The position numbers and the translations under genes are program-made. 27,263 nucleotides of DNA. Origin: CAYMFD01 sp964389475 (lineage in GTDB: Bacteria > Bacteroidota > Bacteroidia > Chitinophagales > Saprospiraceae). A model generated the notes under the pieces. That model ran no database searches, was not told the DNA's origin, and saw nothing but the letters and a program-made list of their open reading frames with translations. Shown here one piece after another: positions 7,220 to 14,849 of the stretch; within the stretch, counting starts at the first letter, position 1; every line of letters starts with the position of its first letter. The stretch spans positions 1-27,263 of the forward strand of contig CAYMFD010000043.1 in assembly GCA_964389475.1 (NCBI GenBank), read 5' to 3'.

Positions 7220-7570
7220 CTACCCGAAGAAGCAGCCATAGCTATCATCATCGATCACGGTCAATAGTTCATGGATGTCTGCATCTTCTATGTTATGCTC
7301 ATAAAGATCCCAGGCACCACTCGCTCTTTTCCAGTATAACTTCCACATATGCTGTGTCTGTATCCAGCGTAGCTTGGCAAAAGGATAATCTACGTACTTC
7401 GTCTTATGAATTGGATGTGGTCTCGTCTCGTGTAGCAAGAACACGCCTTTCTCGTAAGTAAAGCCTAAATCTAGTTTTGGTCGTATGTCTGCCGGAGGCC
7501 TCTTAGCTTCTATAAAGGATGCTACTTTGACTTGAGCATGCTTTATTACTAGTAGATCGTCTATTGCCAT
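7220..7570 (-). CDS. DUF3024 family protein
   Basis: A small cytoplasmic protein of 116 residues with no known function. It matches DUF3024: the N-terminal SFIEAKRPPADIRPKLDLGF, a central strand-rich part (HPIHKTKYVDYPFAKLRWI), WKLYWKRASGAWDLYEH, and the conserved end DDDSYGCFFG. No signal peptide or membrane segment is visible. It stands alone, convergent to yggS across the repeat region and divergent from the secreted collagen-like gene, so its transcript is probably monocistronic. There is no exact TAnnTTTG box upstream. Function is not inferable. Confidence 0.85.
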   Translation of the reverse strand: MAIDDLLVIKHAQVKVASFIEAKRPPADIRPKLDLGFTYEKGVFLLHETRPHPIHKTKYVDYPFAKLRWIQTQHMWKLYWKRASGAWDLYEHNIEDADIHELLTVIDDDSYGCFFG

Positions 7571-7794
7571 GGATAGCTAATCTACACTTTTATAAGGAAA
7601 CGGCGGCTGCGGACAACTCCCTCCGAAGCGAAACTCAAGTTAGTCGCTATCGACTTACATTTCGATTTGCTGTATTTGCTGATTTGCTGGACAGAGAACC
7701 TCGCCTGGTGTGAGGTTTACAGACGTGTTGTGAGCGGTAAACTGGCTCCTATGATGTAAATTCGTGTAAACCCACTTTTACCAAATGATTAGTC
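7571..7794. other. Divergent intergenic region with short repeats
   Basis: No gene is seen here. ATTTGCTG occurs three times almost end to end (7665-7672, 7674-7681, 7682-7689). AACCTC/GAGGTT (7697-7702 / 7712-7717) can form a hairpin that competes with GGTTTAC/GTAAACC (7714-7720 / 7766-7772). TAAATTCG at 7757-7764 is a one-mismatch -7 box for the plus-strand gene. Confidence 0.5.
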
Positions 7795-8676
7795 ATGAAA
7801 CAAACACTTCTAATTTTCGCAATTTTTGCCTTTAACCAAGTAGTAGTAGCTCAATCCGGAACTGTAGGCATTGGCACAAATATGCCAGACTCTACAGCAA
7901 GCCTAGACTTAGGGGCTCCAGACAAAGGTTTTCTTCCCAATAAAGTTGCTCTCAATAGCATCATCGATACTGCTCCCATATCTAAGGACGGCGTAACAGT
8001 TACTCCAGCCATAGAAATGCCCGATGGCTTATTGGTCTACAATACTGCTACGGCGGGTACGGCACCCGACAATGTCGTCCCCGGCTACTATGCTTGGAAT
8101 AGTGTATCGAGCAGTTGGAAGGCTCTTTCTCCTCCACCTGTACAAGTATCCTCCACCTATACTCACTGGGGTAGGAACGATTGTCCGGGAGCTGATTTAG
8201 TTTATTCTGGATATGCAGCAGGTACTCAATTTAATCACACTGGTAGTGGCGCTAACACACTATGTATAACTGATGCGCCTGTCTACCAAGACATTATACC
8301 AGGTGCTCAGAATCTTAGCCTGATTTATGGGACAGAATATGAAACAGCATTCCCCAGTGGGACCGATCATAGTCAAGCTACAGGCGTCTGTGCTGTATGT
8401 GAGGTAGAATACGCTAACACCATCATGATTCCAGCGACTAACACATGTCCTGTAGGATGGACAGAACAATACTCCGGGTACGTGATGTCAACGACGTACC
8501 AACAAGAGAAATCTAATTATGTCTGCGTTGACGATAATCCCTCTGCTCCAACAAGTCTCGCAAATGAAAATGGTAACCTTTGGTATACAACTGAAACAAG
8601 GTCTAATACTGGCTCACTGCCTAGCAGCATATATGTAGACGGCGGAGAGCTAACTTGTGTTGTTTGCAGTAAGTAA
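7795..8676 (+). CDS. Secreted protein with collagen-C4/spongin-like C-terminal domain
   Basis: An exported protein of 293 residues in two parts after a signal peptide (1-20, ending VVVAQ). Residues 21-112 are the Bacteroidota 'tail-fibre-like' leader seen in many surface proteins: GTVGIGTNMPDSTASLDLG, KGFLPNKVALNS, GLLVYNTATAGT and GYYAWNSVSSSWK. Residues 122-293 resemble the C-terminal domain of sponge and cnidarian short-chain collagen C4/spongin: THWGRNDCP, YSGYAAGTQFNHTGSGANTLC, YGTEYE, CAVCEV, IMIPATNTCPVGWTEQYSGYVM, YVCVDDNP, and the end GELTCVVCSK. Eight cysteines (130, 157, 199, 202, 218, 244, 288, 291) suggest disulfides. There is no Gly-X-Y repeat. The role could be adhesion or matrix binding; that is inference. 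It is somewhat AT-richer than its neighbours and has its own terminator. Confidence 0.85.
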   Translation: MKQTLLIFAIFAFNQVVVAQSGTVGIGTNMPDSTASLDLGAPDKGFLPNKVALNSIIDTAPISKDGVTVTPAIEMPDGLLVYNTATAGTAPDNVVPGYYAWNSVSSSWKALSPPPVQVSSTYTHWGRNDCPGADLVYSGYAAGTQFNHTGSGANTLCITDAPVYQDIIPGAQNLSLIYGTEYETAFPSGTDHSQATGVCAVCEVEYANTIMIPATNTCPVGWTEQYSGYVMSTTYQQEKSNYVCVDDNPSAPTSLANENGNLWYTTETRSNTGSLPSSIYVDGGELTCVVCSK

Positions 8677-8689
8677 CTTCCATCTCAGC

Positions 8690-8732
8690 AAGTAAGAGAG
8701 GTTGGATAACTCGGTTTTCAACTCTCTTACTT
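8690..8732 (+). terminator. Rho-independent terminator of the secreted collagen-C4-like gene
   Basis: An 11-bp perfect stem AAGTAAGAGAG / CTCTCTTACTT, extended by TTG/CAA past a bulged G, is followed by TTTTATAC. It lies 14 bases past the stop at 8676. The other side of the stem is not T-rich on the minus strand, so it acts mainly for the plus-strand gene. Confidence 0.8.
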
Positions 8733-8739
8733 TTATACA

Positions 8740-9816
8740 TTACATCTTAACCACATCCCGATGCACCATCACGCCAACCGTCTTAGCCTTAAGGTAGGGT
8801 AGTGACATGTAGAGTAGTCCATCGTATGGGCCTCGCTCACCCCAACTATTTTTGATGATGTAGTAAGGTGTGCCATTCTGATCTTTGGCCTTACCGATGA
8901 TGTGCATGAGGTGATCGTCCGTCGTGCGGTAATCCATAAAGGCGGCTTGGCGACTCTCTTGGGTTACTATCTCTTCGTCAGCGGGTGCCTCGAAGGTCTT
9001 CTCTTTATCAAAGTCTATAGGCAGTACAGCGACGCCATGCTTACTACTAAAACCATCCTCACTCACGTCACCGTCCCAGGCGACCGTATATCCATCATCT
9101 AGCGCCTTATCTATCGTCGCGACCAGGTCATTAAGTGGCATATTGTAGTAGGATCCATTACTGTAGTTGTCTGGGATCTCAAGTATAAATGACTCACCGA
9201 AGGGGTGATGGGTAAATGATGTGATCGACAAATAGTCCCTTGGGTTAATGCCCAGTGCCTGCGCATAGCTGTACGGATCATACGACTTGCCATTGACCGT
9301 AAAGCGATCTGGCGCGGCACCCATGTAAGCGTCCATGATGCCGCCAAAGGCCGTCTGCCAGTATGGGCTCAGGCGAATCTGTTTACGTACGCCATCGAGG
9401 TAGCCCTTGAGACCGGCCTCCATCTCAGAGTGATCGTGACCTTTTGCATCATCTATCATCCCGTCATAGACTGCCTCTGGCATCACACCTGCGACGCTGA
9501 CTATCCTCATCAGGTCATGCGAGAGGCTACCCTGGCTAAAGTTGGCCTTGCCCTGACGTAGCATGTAGTTCATGGCCTTGTCATTGTAGATACTGCGTAC
9601 GACGTACATCTCTGATAGGTCGACGTCACCTTGGCCCATCCGCTTGAGCTCACTCTCTAGGAATGACGCCGTGGCAAACGACCAGCAGGTACCCGTACGT
9701 TGTTGGTTTTTAACTTCGGTACATGGTAAGCGTACATCATCCGTAAAGGTGTATTGTGCAAAGGTCGAGGCAATTACCGCTATTACTAGGGCGGCTGAGG
9801 AGATTGATCGTATCAT
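8740..9816 (-). CDS. Secreted C1-family (papain/bleomycin-hydrolase-like) cysteine peptidase
   Basis: An exported thiol peptidase, 358 residues. A signal peptide covers 1-20 (hydrophobic SAALVIAVIAS, ending FAQ). The catalytic set is complete: oxyanion Gln38 and nucleophile Cys44 in NQQRTGTCWSFA, His302 in DDHLMHIIG, and Asn323 in KNSWGE. The insert between them and the LKGYLDGVRKQI region fit the C1B aminopeptidase C/bleomycin hydrolase branch, but a signal peptide and lack of a long propeptide set it apart from the cytosolic enzymes. It probably trims peptides in the periplasm or outside. A TAtcTTTG box lies 16 bases before the ATG. It converges on the secreted collagen-C4-like gene. Confidence 0.92.
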   Translation of the reverse strand: MIRSISSAALVIAVIASTFAQYTFTDDVRLPCTEVKNQQRTGTCWSFATASFLESELKRMGQGDVDLSEMYVVRSIYNDKAMNYMLRQGKANFSQGSLSHDLMRIVSVAGVMPEAVYDGMIDDAKGHDHSEMEAGLKGYLDGVRKQIRLSPYWQTAFGGIMDAYMGAAPDRFTVNGKSYDPYSYAQALGINPRDYLSITSFTHHPFGESFILEIPDNYSNGSYYNMPLNDLVATIDKALDDGYTVAWDGDVSEDGFSSKHGVAVLPIDFDKEKTFEAPADEEIVTQESRQAAFMDYRTTDDHLMHIIGKAKDQNGTPYYIIKNSWGERGPYDGLLYMSLPYLKAKTVGVMVHRDVVKM

Positions 9817-9832
9817 GTATAGGTGTTTTGTC

Positions 9833-9840
9833 CAAAGATA
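9833..9840 (-). promoter_or_regulatory. TAnnTTTG -7 promoter box of the C1 peptidase gene
   Basis: The minus strand reads TATCTTTG, an exact consensus match, 16 bases before the start codon at 9816. It continues GACAAAA, shared with the promoter at 10930-10937. Confidence 0.6.
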
Positions 9841-9908
9841 AAATAATCCATGACCATGTATAAAAGTCCATTCTCAAACGTTATTGATCCGTACACATAC
9901 AATAGATC

Positions 9909-10577
9909 ATGAAACTACTCGCCTTACTAACCATCCTTTGCACCTGCACAATGCTCTCTGCGCAGTCTTACTTACACCTAGACGCAGGTCTTGCTTACGG
10001 TATCAGTGGCCCTACTTACTTATCCGATGTCGACGGTGTGCAAAATAGCGGAGCAACCACGCGTAGCCTATCACTCAAGTATGGAAAGACTATGCCTAAC
10101 CATCTCTACTTTGAGGCCGGTCTAGCTTATTCAACATGGAAGTCGCAAAAAAACTTTGTGGGTGATGGTTGGAGATGGCCAAGTCAGATCGACTCTACAG
10201 GTGTGTTTAACCCCGACATTGAACCAGAAGAAGGTCTCAGTTTCACAGATACCTATACATCGGTCGGTGCCATCTTTGCCGTTGGGTACAGCCAACCGAT
10301 ATCTGGTCATCTAGTGACACCATATTTCAGTGCTGGACTGGAGCCACAAATTGTCTCGTGGAATCGTCCCGCCGGTAGTACGAGCCCTGCTCGTAGCGAC
10401 TTTAACGTAGCGGCTCACCTACAGGCAGGTGTACGACTGGGCTTGACAGCTAACCTTGATCTAACCGTGGGTGTAGATGCTCGCACGCAGCTGATGGACG
10501 GTCTCCCAGACAATCAATTCGACACTGAAAAGCGTCACAATCTAGGCGCTAGAGCGGGAATACTGTACAGACTTTAA
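9909..10577 (+). CDS. Outer-membrane beta-barrel protein
   Basis: An exported protein of 222 residues with a signal peptide (1-19, LLALLTILCTCTMLSAQ) and then alternating hydrophobic/polar strands separated by Gly/Asp/Ser turns: SYLHLDAGLAYGIS, HLYFEAGLAYSTW, YTSVGAIFAVGYS, VTPYFSAGLEPQIV, AAHLQAGVRLGLT and LDLTVGVDAR. It ends GARAGILYRL, an aromatic-containing C-terminal strand. This is the profile of a small 8-stranded porin-like/OmpA-barrel-like protein of Bacteroidota. There is no peptidoglycan-binding domain. The cargo or function is unknown. The stop codon overlaps the stop of the convergent VOC gene by four bases, leaving no room for a terminator between them. Confidence 0.8.
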   Translation: MKLLALLTILCTCTMLSAQSYLHLDAGLAYGISGPTYLSDVDGVQNSGATTRSLSLKYGKTMPNHLYFEAGLAYSTWKSQKNFVGDGWRWPSQIDSTGVFNPDIEPEEGLSFTDTYTSVGAIFAVGYSQPISGHLVTPYFSAGLEPQIVSWNRPAGSTSPARSDFNVAAHLQAGVRLGLTANLDLTVGVDARTQLMDGLPDNQFDTEKRHNLGARAGILYRL

Positions 10578-10912
10578 CTGATCTCTTTCCATACCGCCAG
10601 TTCATTACCACTGGGATCGATAAACTGAAATCGCTCTCCACCAGGGAAGGAGAATATGTCAACGGAGATGGTGCCACCCGCCTCGATCACCTTATCCTTG
10701 GCAGCCAGCAGGTCGTCATCATAGAGTATGACTAGGGCCCCATTGACGATAGGCTGATCTGTGAATTCAAATCCGCCATCAATGCCCGTCTTCGTAATCG
10801 CCGTGTAGGTAGGGCCGTAGTCTGTAAAGGTCCAGCCAAAGGCAGCGCCGTAAAAGACCTTAGTAGCCGTAAGGTCAGTTGACTTGAATTCTACGTAGTG
10901 GATGGGAGTCAT
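10574..10912 (-). CDS. VOC (glyoxalase/bleomycin-resistance fold) family protein
   Basis: A one-domain vicinal-oxygen-chelate protein of 112 residues. The two beta-alpha-beta-beta-beta modules are visible: HYVEFKSTDLTATKVFYGAAFGW at the start (His5 as a likely metal ligand) and GERFQFIDPSGNELAVW at the end (Glu104 as the likely partner). The segment TDYGPTYTAI and the GGTI turn are typical of the small stand-alone VOC proteins often called glyoxalases; a real glyoxalase activity cannot be claimed. It overlaps the barrel gene tail to tail by four bases. A TActTTTG promoter box lies 17 bases before the ATG. Confidence 0.88.
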   Translation of the reverse strand: MTPIHYVEFKSTDLTATKVFYGAAFGWTFTDYGPTYTAITKTGIDGGFEFTDQPIVNGALVILYDDDLLAAKDKVIEAGGTISVDIFSFPGGERFQFIDPSGNELAVWKEIS

Positions 10913-10929
10913 AGCGGTGATATTTTGTC

Positions 10930-10937
10930 CAAAAGTA
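10930..10937 (-). promoter_or_regulatory. TAnnTTTG -7 promoter box of the VOC gene
   Basis: TACTTTTG on the minus strand, an exact match, 17 bases before the ATG at 10912. The 11-mer TTTGGACAAAA, beginning inside the box, is also found at the C1 peptidase promoter. Confidence 0.55.
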
Positions 10938-11069
10938 CGAAAGTGAAGGACTGCTAGTTGGGAAGCTGGAGAAATGAAAAGTCTTAGCTGTCTACTTGCT
11001 TACTTCACTAGGCTGTCATATTACGATAAGGCATATGAGATAATCATCGCTAGGCAAAAGGTATGCATG

Positions 11070-11077
11070 TATATTTG
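11070..11077 (+). promoter_or_regulatory. TAnnTTTG -7 promoter box of lepA
   Basis: TATATTTG, an exact match, ends nine bases before ATG 11087. It lies inside the codons that an earlier ATG (11063) would use, which supports 11087 as the true lepA start with a very short leader. Confidence 0.55.
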
Positions 11078-11086
11078 TCTCCGAAT

Positions 11087-12883
11087 ATGAAGAACATCCG
11101 AAACTTCTGCGTAATAGCACACATCGATCACGGTAAGAGCACCTTGAGTGACAGACTATTAGAAGAAACTAAGACCATCTCAGAACGTGAGATGAAGAAT
11201 CAGGCCCTTGACGATATGGATATCGAACGAGAGCGAGGGATTACGATCAAGAGTCATGCGATACAGATGTACTACGACCGTGCAGACGATCAGAAGTACG
11301 TATTTAACCTAATCGACACGCCAGGTCACGTTGACTTTAGCTACGAGGTATCAAGGTCTATCGCTGCTTGTGAAGGAGCCTTACTGCTCGTAGATGCCAG
11401 CCAAGGTATACAAGCTCAGACCATCAGTAATCTATACTTAGCTATCGAGCATGATCTAGAGATCATACCTGTGCTTAATAAGGTAGACATGGAGTCTGCC
11501 ATGATAGATGAGGTGTCCGACCAGATCATCGACCTGATAGGTTGTGACAAGGCGGATATCGTACATGCGAGTGGTAAGACAGGGATAGGGATTACCGATA
11601 TCATGGAGGCTATCGTTGAGCGAGTGCCAGCTCCAGAGGGAGATCCTAAGGCGCCACTGCAGGCCCTGATCTTCGATAGCGTATTCAATTCCTTCAGAGG
11701 TGTAATCGCCTACTTCCGCATACTCAATGGAGAGATGCGTAAAGGAGACAAGGTCCGCTTCTTTAATACAGGTGCTGAGTATAATGCTGATGAGATAGGA
11801 ATCTTACAACTCGACCAAATACCGAAGAAGGTCCTTTCTACAGGTGATGTAGGATACTTGATCACAGGTATCAAAGAGAGCAAGGAGATCAAGGTCGGTG
11901 ATACCATTACCAATGCTGAACACCCTTGTGCTGAAGGCATAGACGGATTCGAAGATGTCAAGCCGATGGTTTTCGCTGGAGTGTATCCCGTCGAGAATGA
12001 ATACTTCGAAGAACTACGAGACAGCCTCGAAAAGCTCCAACTTAACGACGCTAGTTTAGTCTTTGAGCCTGAGAGCTCAGTGGCACTTGGTTTTGGCTTC
12101 AGGTGTGGATTCCTCGGGATGCTACACTTGGAGATCATCCAAGAGCGACTATCTAGAGAGTACGACCAGGAGGTTATCACGACGGTACCTAACGTAAGCT
12201 ACTACGCCTATACCAAGCGGGACCCTGAGACCAGAATGAAGGTCAATACGCCTAACGATCTACCAGACCCTACGCTACTGCAGGCTGTAGAAGAGCCCTA
12301 CATACGAGCACAGATCATCACCAAGCCTGAGTACTTCGGTACGATCATGAAGCTCTGTATGGACAAGCGTGGCGAACTGACCAAGCAAGTCTACCTCACC
12401 GAGGAGCGAGTAGAGCTGACTTTTGAGATGCCGCTGGCAGAGATCGTCTTTGACTTCTACGACCGGCTTAAGTCCATCAGTAGAGGTTATGCGTCTTTCG
12501 ATTATGTGATGATCGACTATCGCAGTTCTGACCTCGTCAAGCTAGACATCATGCTCAATGGTGAGCCCGTAGATGCCTTGTCATCACTCGTACACCGCAG
12601 TAAGGCCGAGTACGTAGGTCGTAAAATCGCCAAGCGCCTCAAGGAGCTATTGCCTAGACAGCAGTTCCTTATCGCTATACAGGCTAGTATCGGTGCTAAG
12701 ATCATAGCAAGAGAAACCATCTCTGCCCTGCGAAAGGATGTAACCGCCAAGTGTTACGGAGGTGATATCACTCGTAAGCGTAAGCTACTAGAGAAGCAGA
12801 AGAAGGGTAAGAAGAAGATGCGCCAGATAGGTAGTGTCGAGGTGCCGCAGAAGGCATTCTTGCAAGTACTTAAGTTGGATTAG
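11087..12883 (+). CDS. lepA: Elongation factor 4 (LepA), ribosome-acting GTPase
   Basis: A translational GTPase that acts on the ribosome (back-translocation or assembly; its precise role is debated). From ATG 11087 the protein has 598 residues, the usual LepA length. Visible are the G1 loop AHIDHGKST (11-19), RERGITIK (G2), DTPGHVDF (G3), NKVDM (G4) and an ASGKTG segment (G5). The domain II and EF-G III/V-like parts follow, then the LepA-specific C-terminus with RRQFLIAIQ-like and VTAKCYGGDITRKRKLLEKQKKGKK segments (in this protein LPRQQFLIAIQ precedes the second). An ATG at 11063 would add eight residues (MHVYLSPN) absent from the family and would place the promoter inside the gene. A small unknown ORF follows after 57 bp. 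Confidence 0.97.
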   Translation: MKNIRNFCVIAHIDHGKSTLSDRLLEETKTISEREMKNQALDDMDIERERGITIKSHAIQMYYDRADDQKYVFNLIDTPGHVDFSYEVSRSIAACEGALLLVDASQGIQAQTISNLYLAIEHDLEIIPVLNKVDMESAMIDEVSDQIIDLIGCDKADIVHASGKTGIGITDIMEAIVERVPAPEGDPKAPLQALIFDSVFNSFRGVIAYFRILNGEMRKGDKVRFFNTGAEYNADEIGILQLDQIPKKVLSTGDVGYLITGIKESKEIKVGDTITNAEHPCAEGIDGFEDVKPMVFAGVYPVENEYFEELRDSLEKLQLNDASLVFEPESSVALGFGFRCGFLGMLHLEIIQERLSREYDQEVITTVPNVSYYAYTKRDPETRMKVNTPNDLPDPTLLQAVEEPYIRAQIITKPEYFGTIMKLCMDKRGELTKQVYLTEERVELTFEMPLAEIVFDFYDRLKSISRGYASFDYVMIDYRSSDLVKLDIMLNGEPVDALSSLVHRSKAEYVGRKIAKRLKELLPRQQFLIAIQASIGAKIIARETISALRKDVTAKCYGGDITRKRKLLEKQKKGKKKMRQIGSVEVPQKAFLQVLKLD

Positions 12884-12940
12884 TAAAGAAGCTACTAGGG
12901 GTGTGCTTTTCAAATGAGATAGATGATGCAGTAAGAAGGC

Positions 12941-13162
12941 TTGGATATAGTAGATAAATCCAGGGTAAAACTACTGATGACTTTGGCTGCAGAAAGCCCG
13001 GAGCAGATTCCCCGTGAGGACCGTCTGGAGGCGGTTTATGTGGCATCTCTACAGGCTTACGGCCTAGATCCATACGTCAAGCACCCGATTGATAAGACCG
13101 CACTTTCTAAGGGTAAGCAACCTATGCCACCCGGAGCAGAAGTTGAACCATTCAACAACTAA
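12941..13162 (+). CDS. Small hypothetical protein downstream of lepA
   Basis: Not recognised. The frame is open for 73 residues from a TTG at 12941 (preceded by AGAAGG) or 61 residues from ATG 12977. The protein is soluble-looking, Pro-rich at the end and low in complexity: PREDRLEAVYVASLQAYGLDPYVKHPIDKTAL, then PMPPGAEVEPFNN (written here as two pieces of a longer run). The stop codon overlaps that of the convergent PLP enzyme by four bases, the same tail-to-tail packing as at 10574-10577. Composition matches the neighbourhood. It may be a real short gene cotranscribed with lepA or a chance frame. Confidence 0.4.
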   Translation: MDIVDKSRVKLLMTLAAESPEQIPREDRLEAVYVASLQAYGLDPYVKHPIDKTALSKGKQPMPPGAEVEPFNN

Positions 13163-14655
13163 ACAACCACCTCTTTCTTACTGAAAAACAACCAATTATC
13201 GACCTTTTGCTCACGCATCACTCTAGCCTGATCACGCTTATGGCGGATGCTACCTGTGACTGGGTTAAAGTCGTAATCCTCTAGCATGGTGCGGTAATTA
13301 TTAGCGACCTCCTTAATACCTTCACAGATGTATCTGACCTCCTCATCGGTATGCGTAGGGTGTATGCTAAAACGTACCCAGCCCGGCTTATTGCTGCAGT
13401 TGCCACTGCTGATTTCTTTGGTGATAGCCTGTGACCACTCTTGATCTACATTGAGTAGGTAGTGACCGTATGTACCTGCGCAAGAGCATCCACCACGTGT
13501 CTGTATGCCGTAACGATCGTTAAGCATCTTGACGGCTAGGTTGTAATGCAGGCCATCGATGTAGAACGAGATGACGCCTAGGCGGTCTTTGTGCTGATCT
13601 GCAAGTATGTGTAGGTTGTCGACTCCCTCTAGGTCTGACCATATAATCTCTAACAGCTCAGCCTCCCTAGCGTGTATATTATCGACTCCCATCTGATCCT
13701 TGAGCTCGCAGCACATAGCGACTCTGATCGTCTGGAGGAAGGGTGGCGTACCACCGTCCTCGCGATCTTCTATATTGTCAACGAACTTGTGCTCGCCCCA
13801 AGGATTAGTCCAGTCGACCGTACCACCACCCGGGTGATCTGGGACTTCGTTAGTGTATAACTCTTTACAAAATGCAAGGATGCCCGTAGTGCCTGGCCCG
13901 CCTAAAAACTTGTGCGGTGAAAAGTACAAGGCATCGATGTATCGACCTGAGGCATCATCCTCATGCATGACGATATCGATGTATGGCGCTGAGCAGGCGA
14001 AGTCCACAAAACAAAGTCCACCCACCTCGTGCATCACCTGTGCGACATCCATGTATGGAGTGATTATACCCGTCACATTACTACAAGAGGTGATCGCGGC
14101 AATCCTTGTCGTCCTGTGTGCATATGCGGCTATCGTCTCCTTCCACTTATCTGGACATACGAGTCCTCGTGAGCATGGCGGCACAACCACTACATCCGCT
14201 AGGGTCTCTATCCAGCTTGTCTGATTGGAGTGGTGCTCCATATGACTAACGAAAACAACGGGCCGCTCCTCCTCCGTAGTAGCTAGACAGTCCATATGTC
14301 GCTCATGGGCCTTGAGACCGAGTATACGCTGTAGCTTGCACACGGCACCCGTCATACCAGAACCACATGATATCAACACATCGTTATCACTAGCGCCGAT
14401 ATGGGCCTTGATGATCTGCTTGGCTTTGTGGTAGGCATATGTCATGGTCATGCCCGTATCGTTAGTATCGGTATGTGTATTGGCCACCATAGGGTAGAAG
14501 TGATCCTGCAAGCGCTGCTCTATGTCCGCATACATCCTACCACTAGCTGTCCAGTCTGCATAAACCAGTGGTAACTGTCGAGCATAGGGAGTATCGATGT
14601 ACTCGTTTATCCCTATAACTTTCTTACGAAAAGTATCAAAGTGTGATGTCAACAT
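13159..14655 (-). CDS. Class V PLP enzyme, cysteine-desulfurase-like
   Basis: A pyridoxal-phosphate enzyme of the class V aminotransferase fold, probably removing sulfur from cysteine or acting on a related substrate. The PLP lysine is Lys249 in YFSPHKFLGGPG. The cofactor aspartate lies in VDFACSAP, and the ring-stacking region is SHMEHHSNQ. Near the C-terminal third is RGGCSCAGTYGHYLL, with Cys390 and Cys392 at the position where cysteine desulfurases hold their sulfur-accepting cysteine. At 498 residues it is about 90 longer than SufS/IscS, the extra length being mostly a C-terminal tail. The longer frame begins at a TTG (14709); ATG 14655 is preferred. It is divergent from the decarboxylase operon. 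No suf genes are adjacent, so a role in Fe-S assembly is not assumed. Confidence 0.85.
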   Translation of the reverse strand: MLTSHFDTFRKKVIGINEYIDTPYARQLPLVYADWTASGRMYADIEQRLQDHFYPMVANTHTDTNDTGMTMTYAYHKAKQIIKAHIGASDNDVLISCGSGMTGAVCKLQRILGLKAHERHMDCLATTEEERPVVFVSHMEHHSNQTSWIETLADVVVVPPCSRGLVCPDKWKETIAAYAHRTTRIAAITSCSNVTGIITPYMDVAQVMHEVGGLCFVDFACSAPYIDIVMHEDDASGRYIDALYFSPHKFLGGPGTTGILAFCKELYTNEVPDHPGGGTVDWTNPWGEHKFVDNIEDREDGGTPPFLQTIRVAMCCELKDQMGVDNIHAREAELLEIIWSDLEGVDNLHILADQHKDRLGVISFYIDGLHYNLAVKMLNDRYGIQTRGGCSCAGTYGHYLLNVDQEWSQAITKEISSGNCSNKPGWVRFSIHPTHTDEEVRYICEGIKEVANNYRTMLEDYDFNPVTGSIRHKRDQARVMREQKVDNWLFFSKKEVVV

Positions 14656-14823
14656 AGTCTTGTGTACTGGTGGTATTCCCAAAGTAGTAAAGATAATCGC
14701 TAATTGCAATAAGGATGTAAGATAAATCTGATAGTCATCTCACTACACTGTCAAAAATAACAAGATGCCACAGTCGATCAGCCGATGCCGATTGAGGGTC
14801 ACATCTCTATTGTCTCTATTGAT

Positions 14824-14831
14824 TAGCTTTG
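14824..14831 (+). promoter_or_regulatory. TAnnTTTG -7 promoter box of the decarboxylase operon
   Basis: TAGCTTTG, an exact match, ends 18 bases before ATG 14850. It covers the TTG that would otherwise extend the decarboxylase by seven residues, which favours the ATG. Confidence 0.6.
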
Positions 14832-14849
14832 TCGCCATATATAGATAGC

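Noticed and set aside
6908..7267. Overlapping frames on both strands through the heptamer array, including Pro/Thr/Arg-rich peptides such as KPQTANR
   Set aside because: They are made by translating the tandem 7-bp repeat; they have no family pattern and overlap the end of yggS.
11063..11086. Upstream ATG start for lepA
   Set aside because: Adds eight residues not found in LepA and would put the TATATTTG box inside the gene.
11416..12180. Long minus-strand frames inside lepA (up to 156 residues), also those inside ArgS, aroK, DnaG and the decarboxylase
   Set aside because: Shadows of strongly conserved genes in the opposite frame; composition is Ser/Leu/Arg-rich as expected of antisense frames.
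14656..14709. TTG start extending the class V PLP enzyme by 18 residues
   Set aside because: A rare start codon and an extension (hydrophobic, unlike the family); ATG 14655 fits better.
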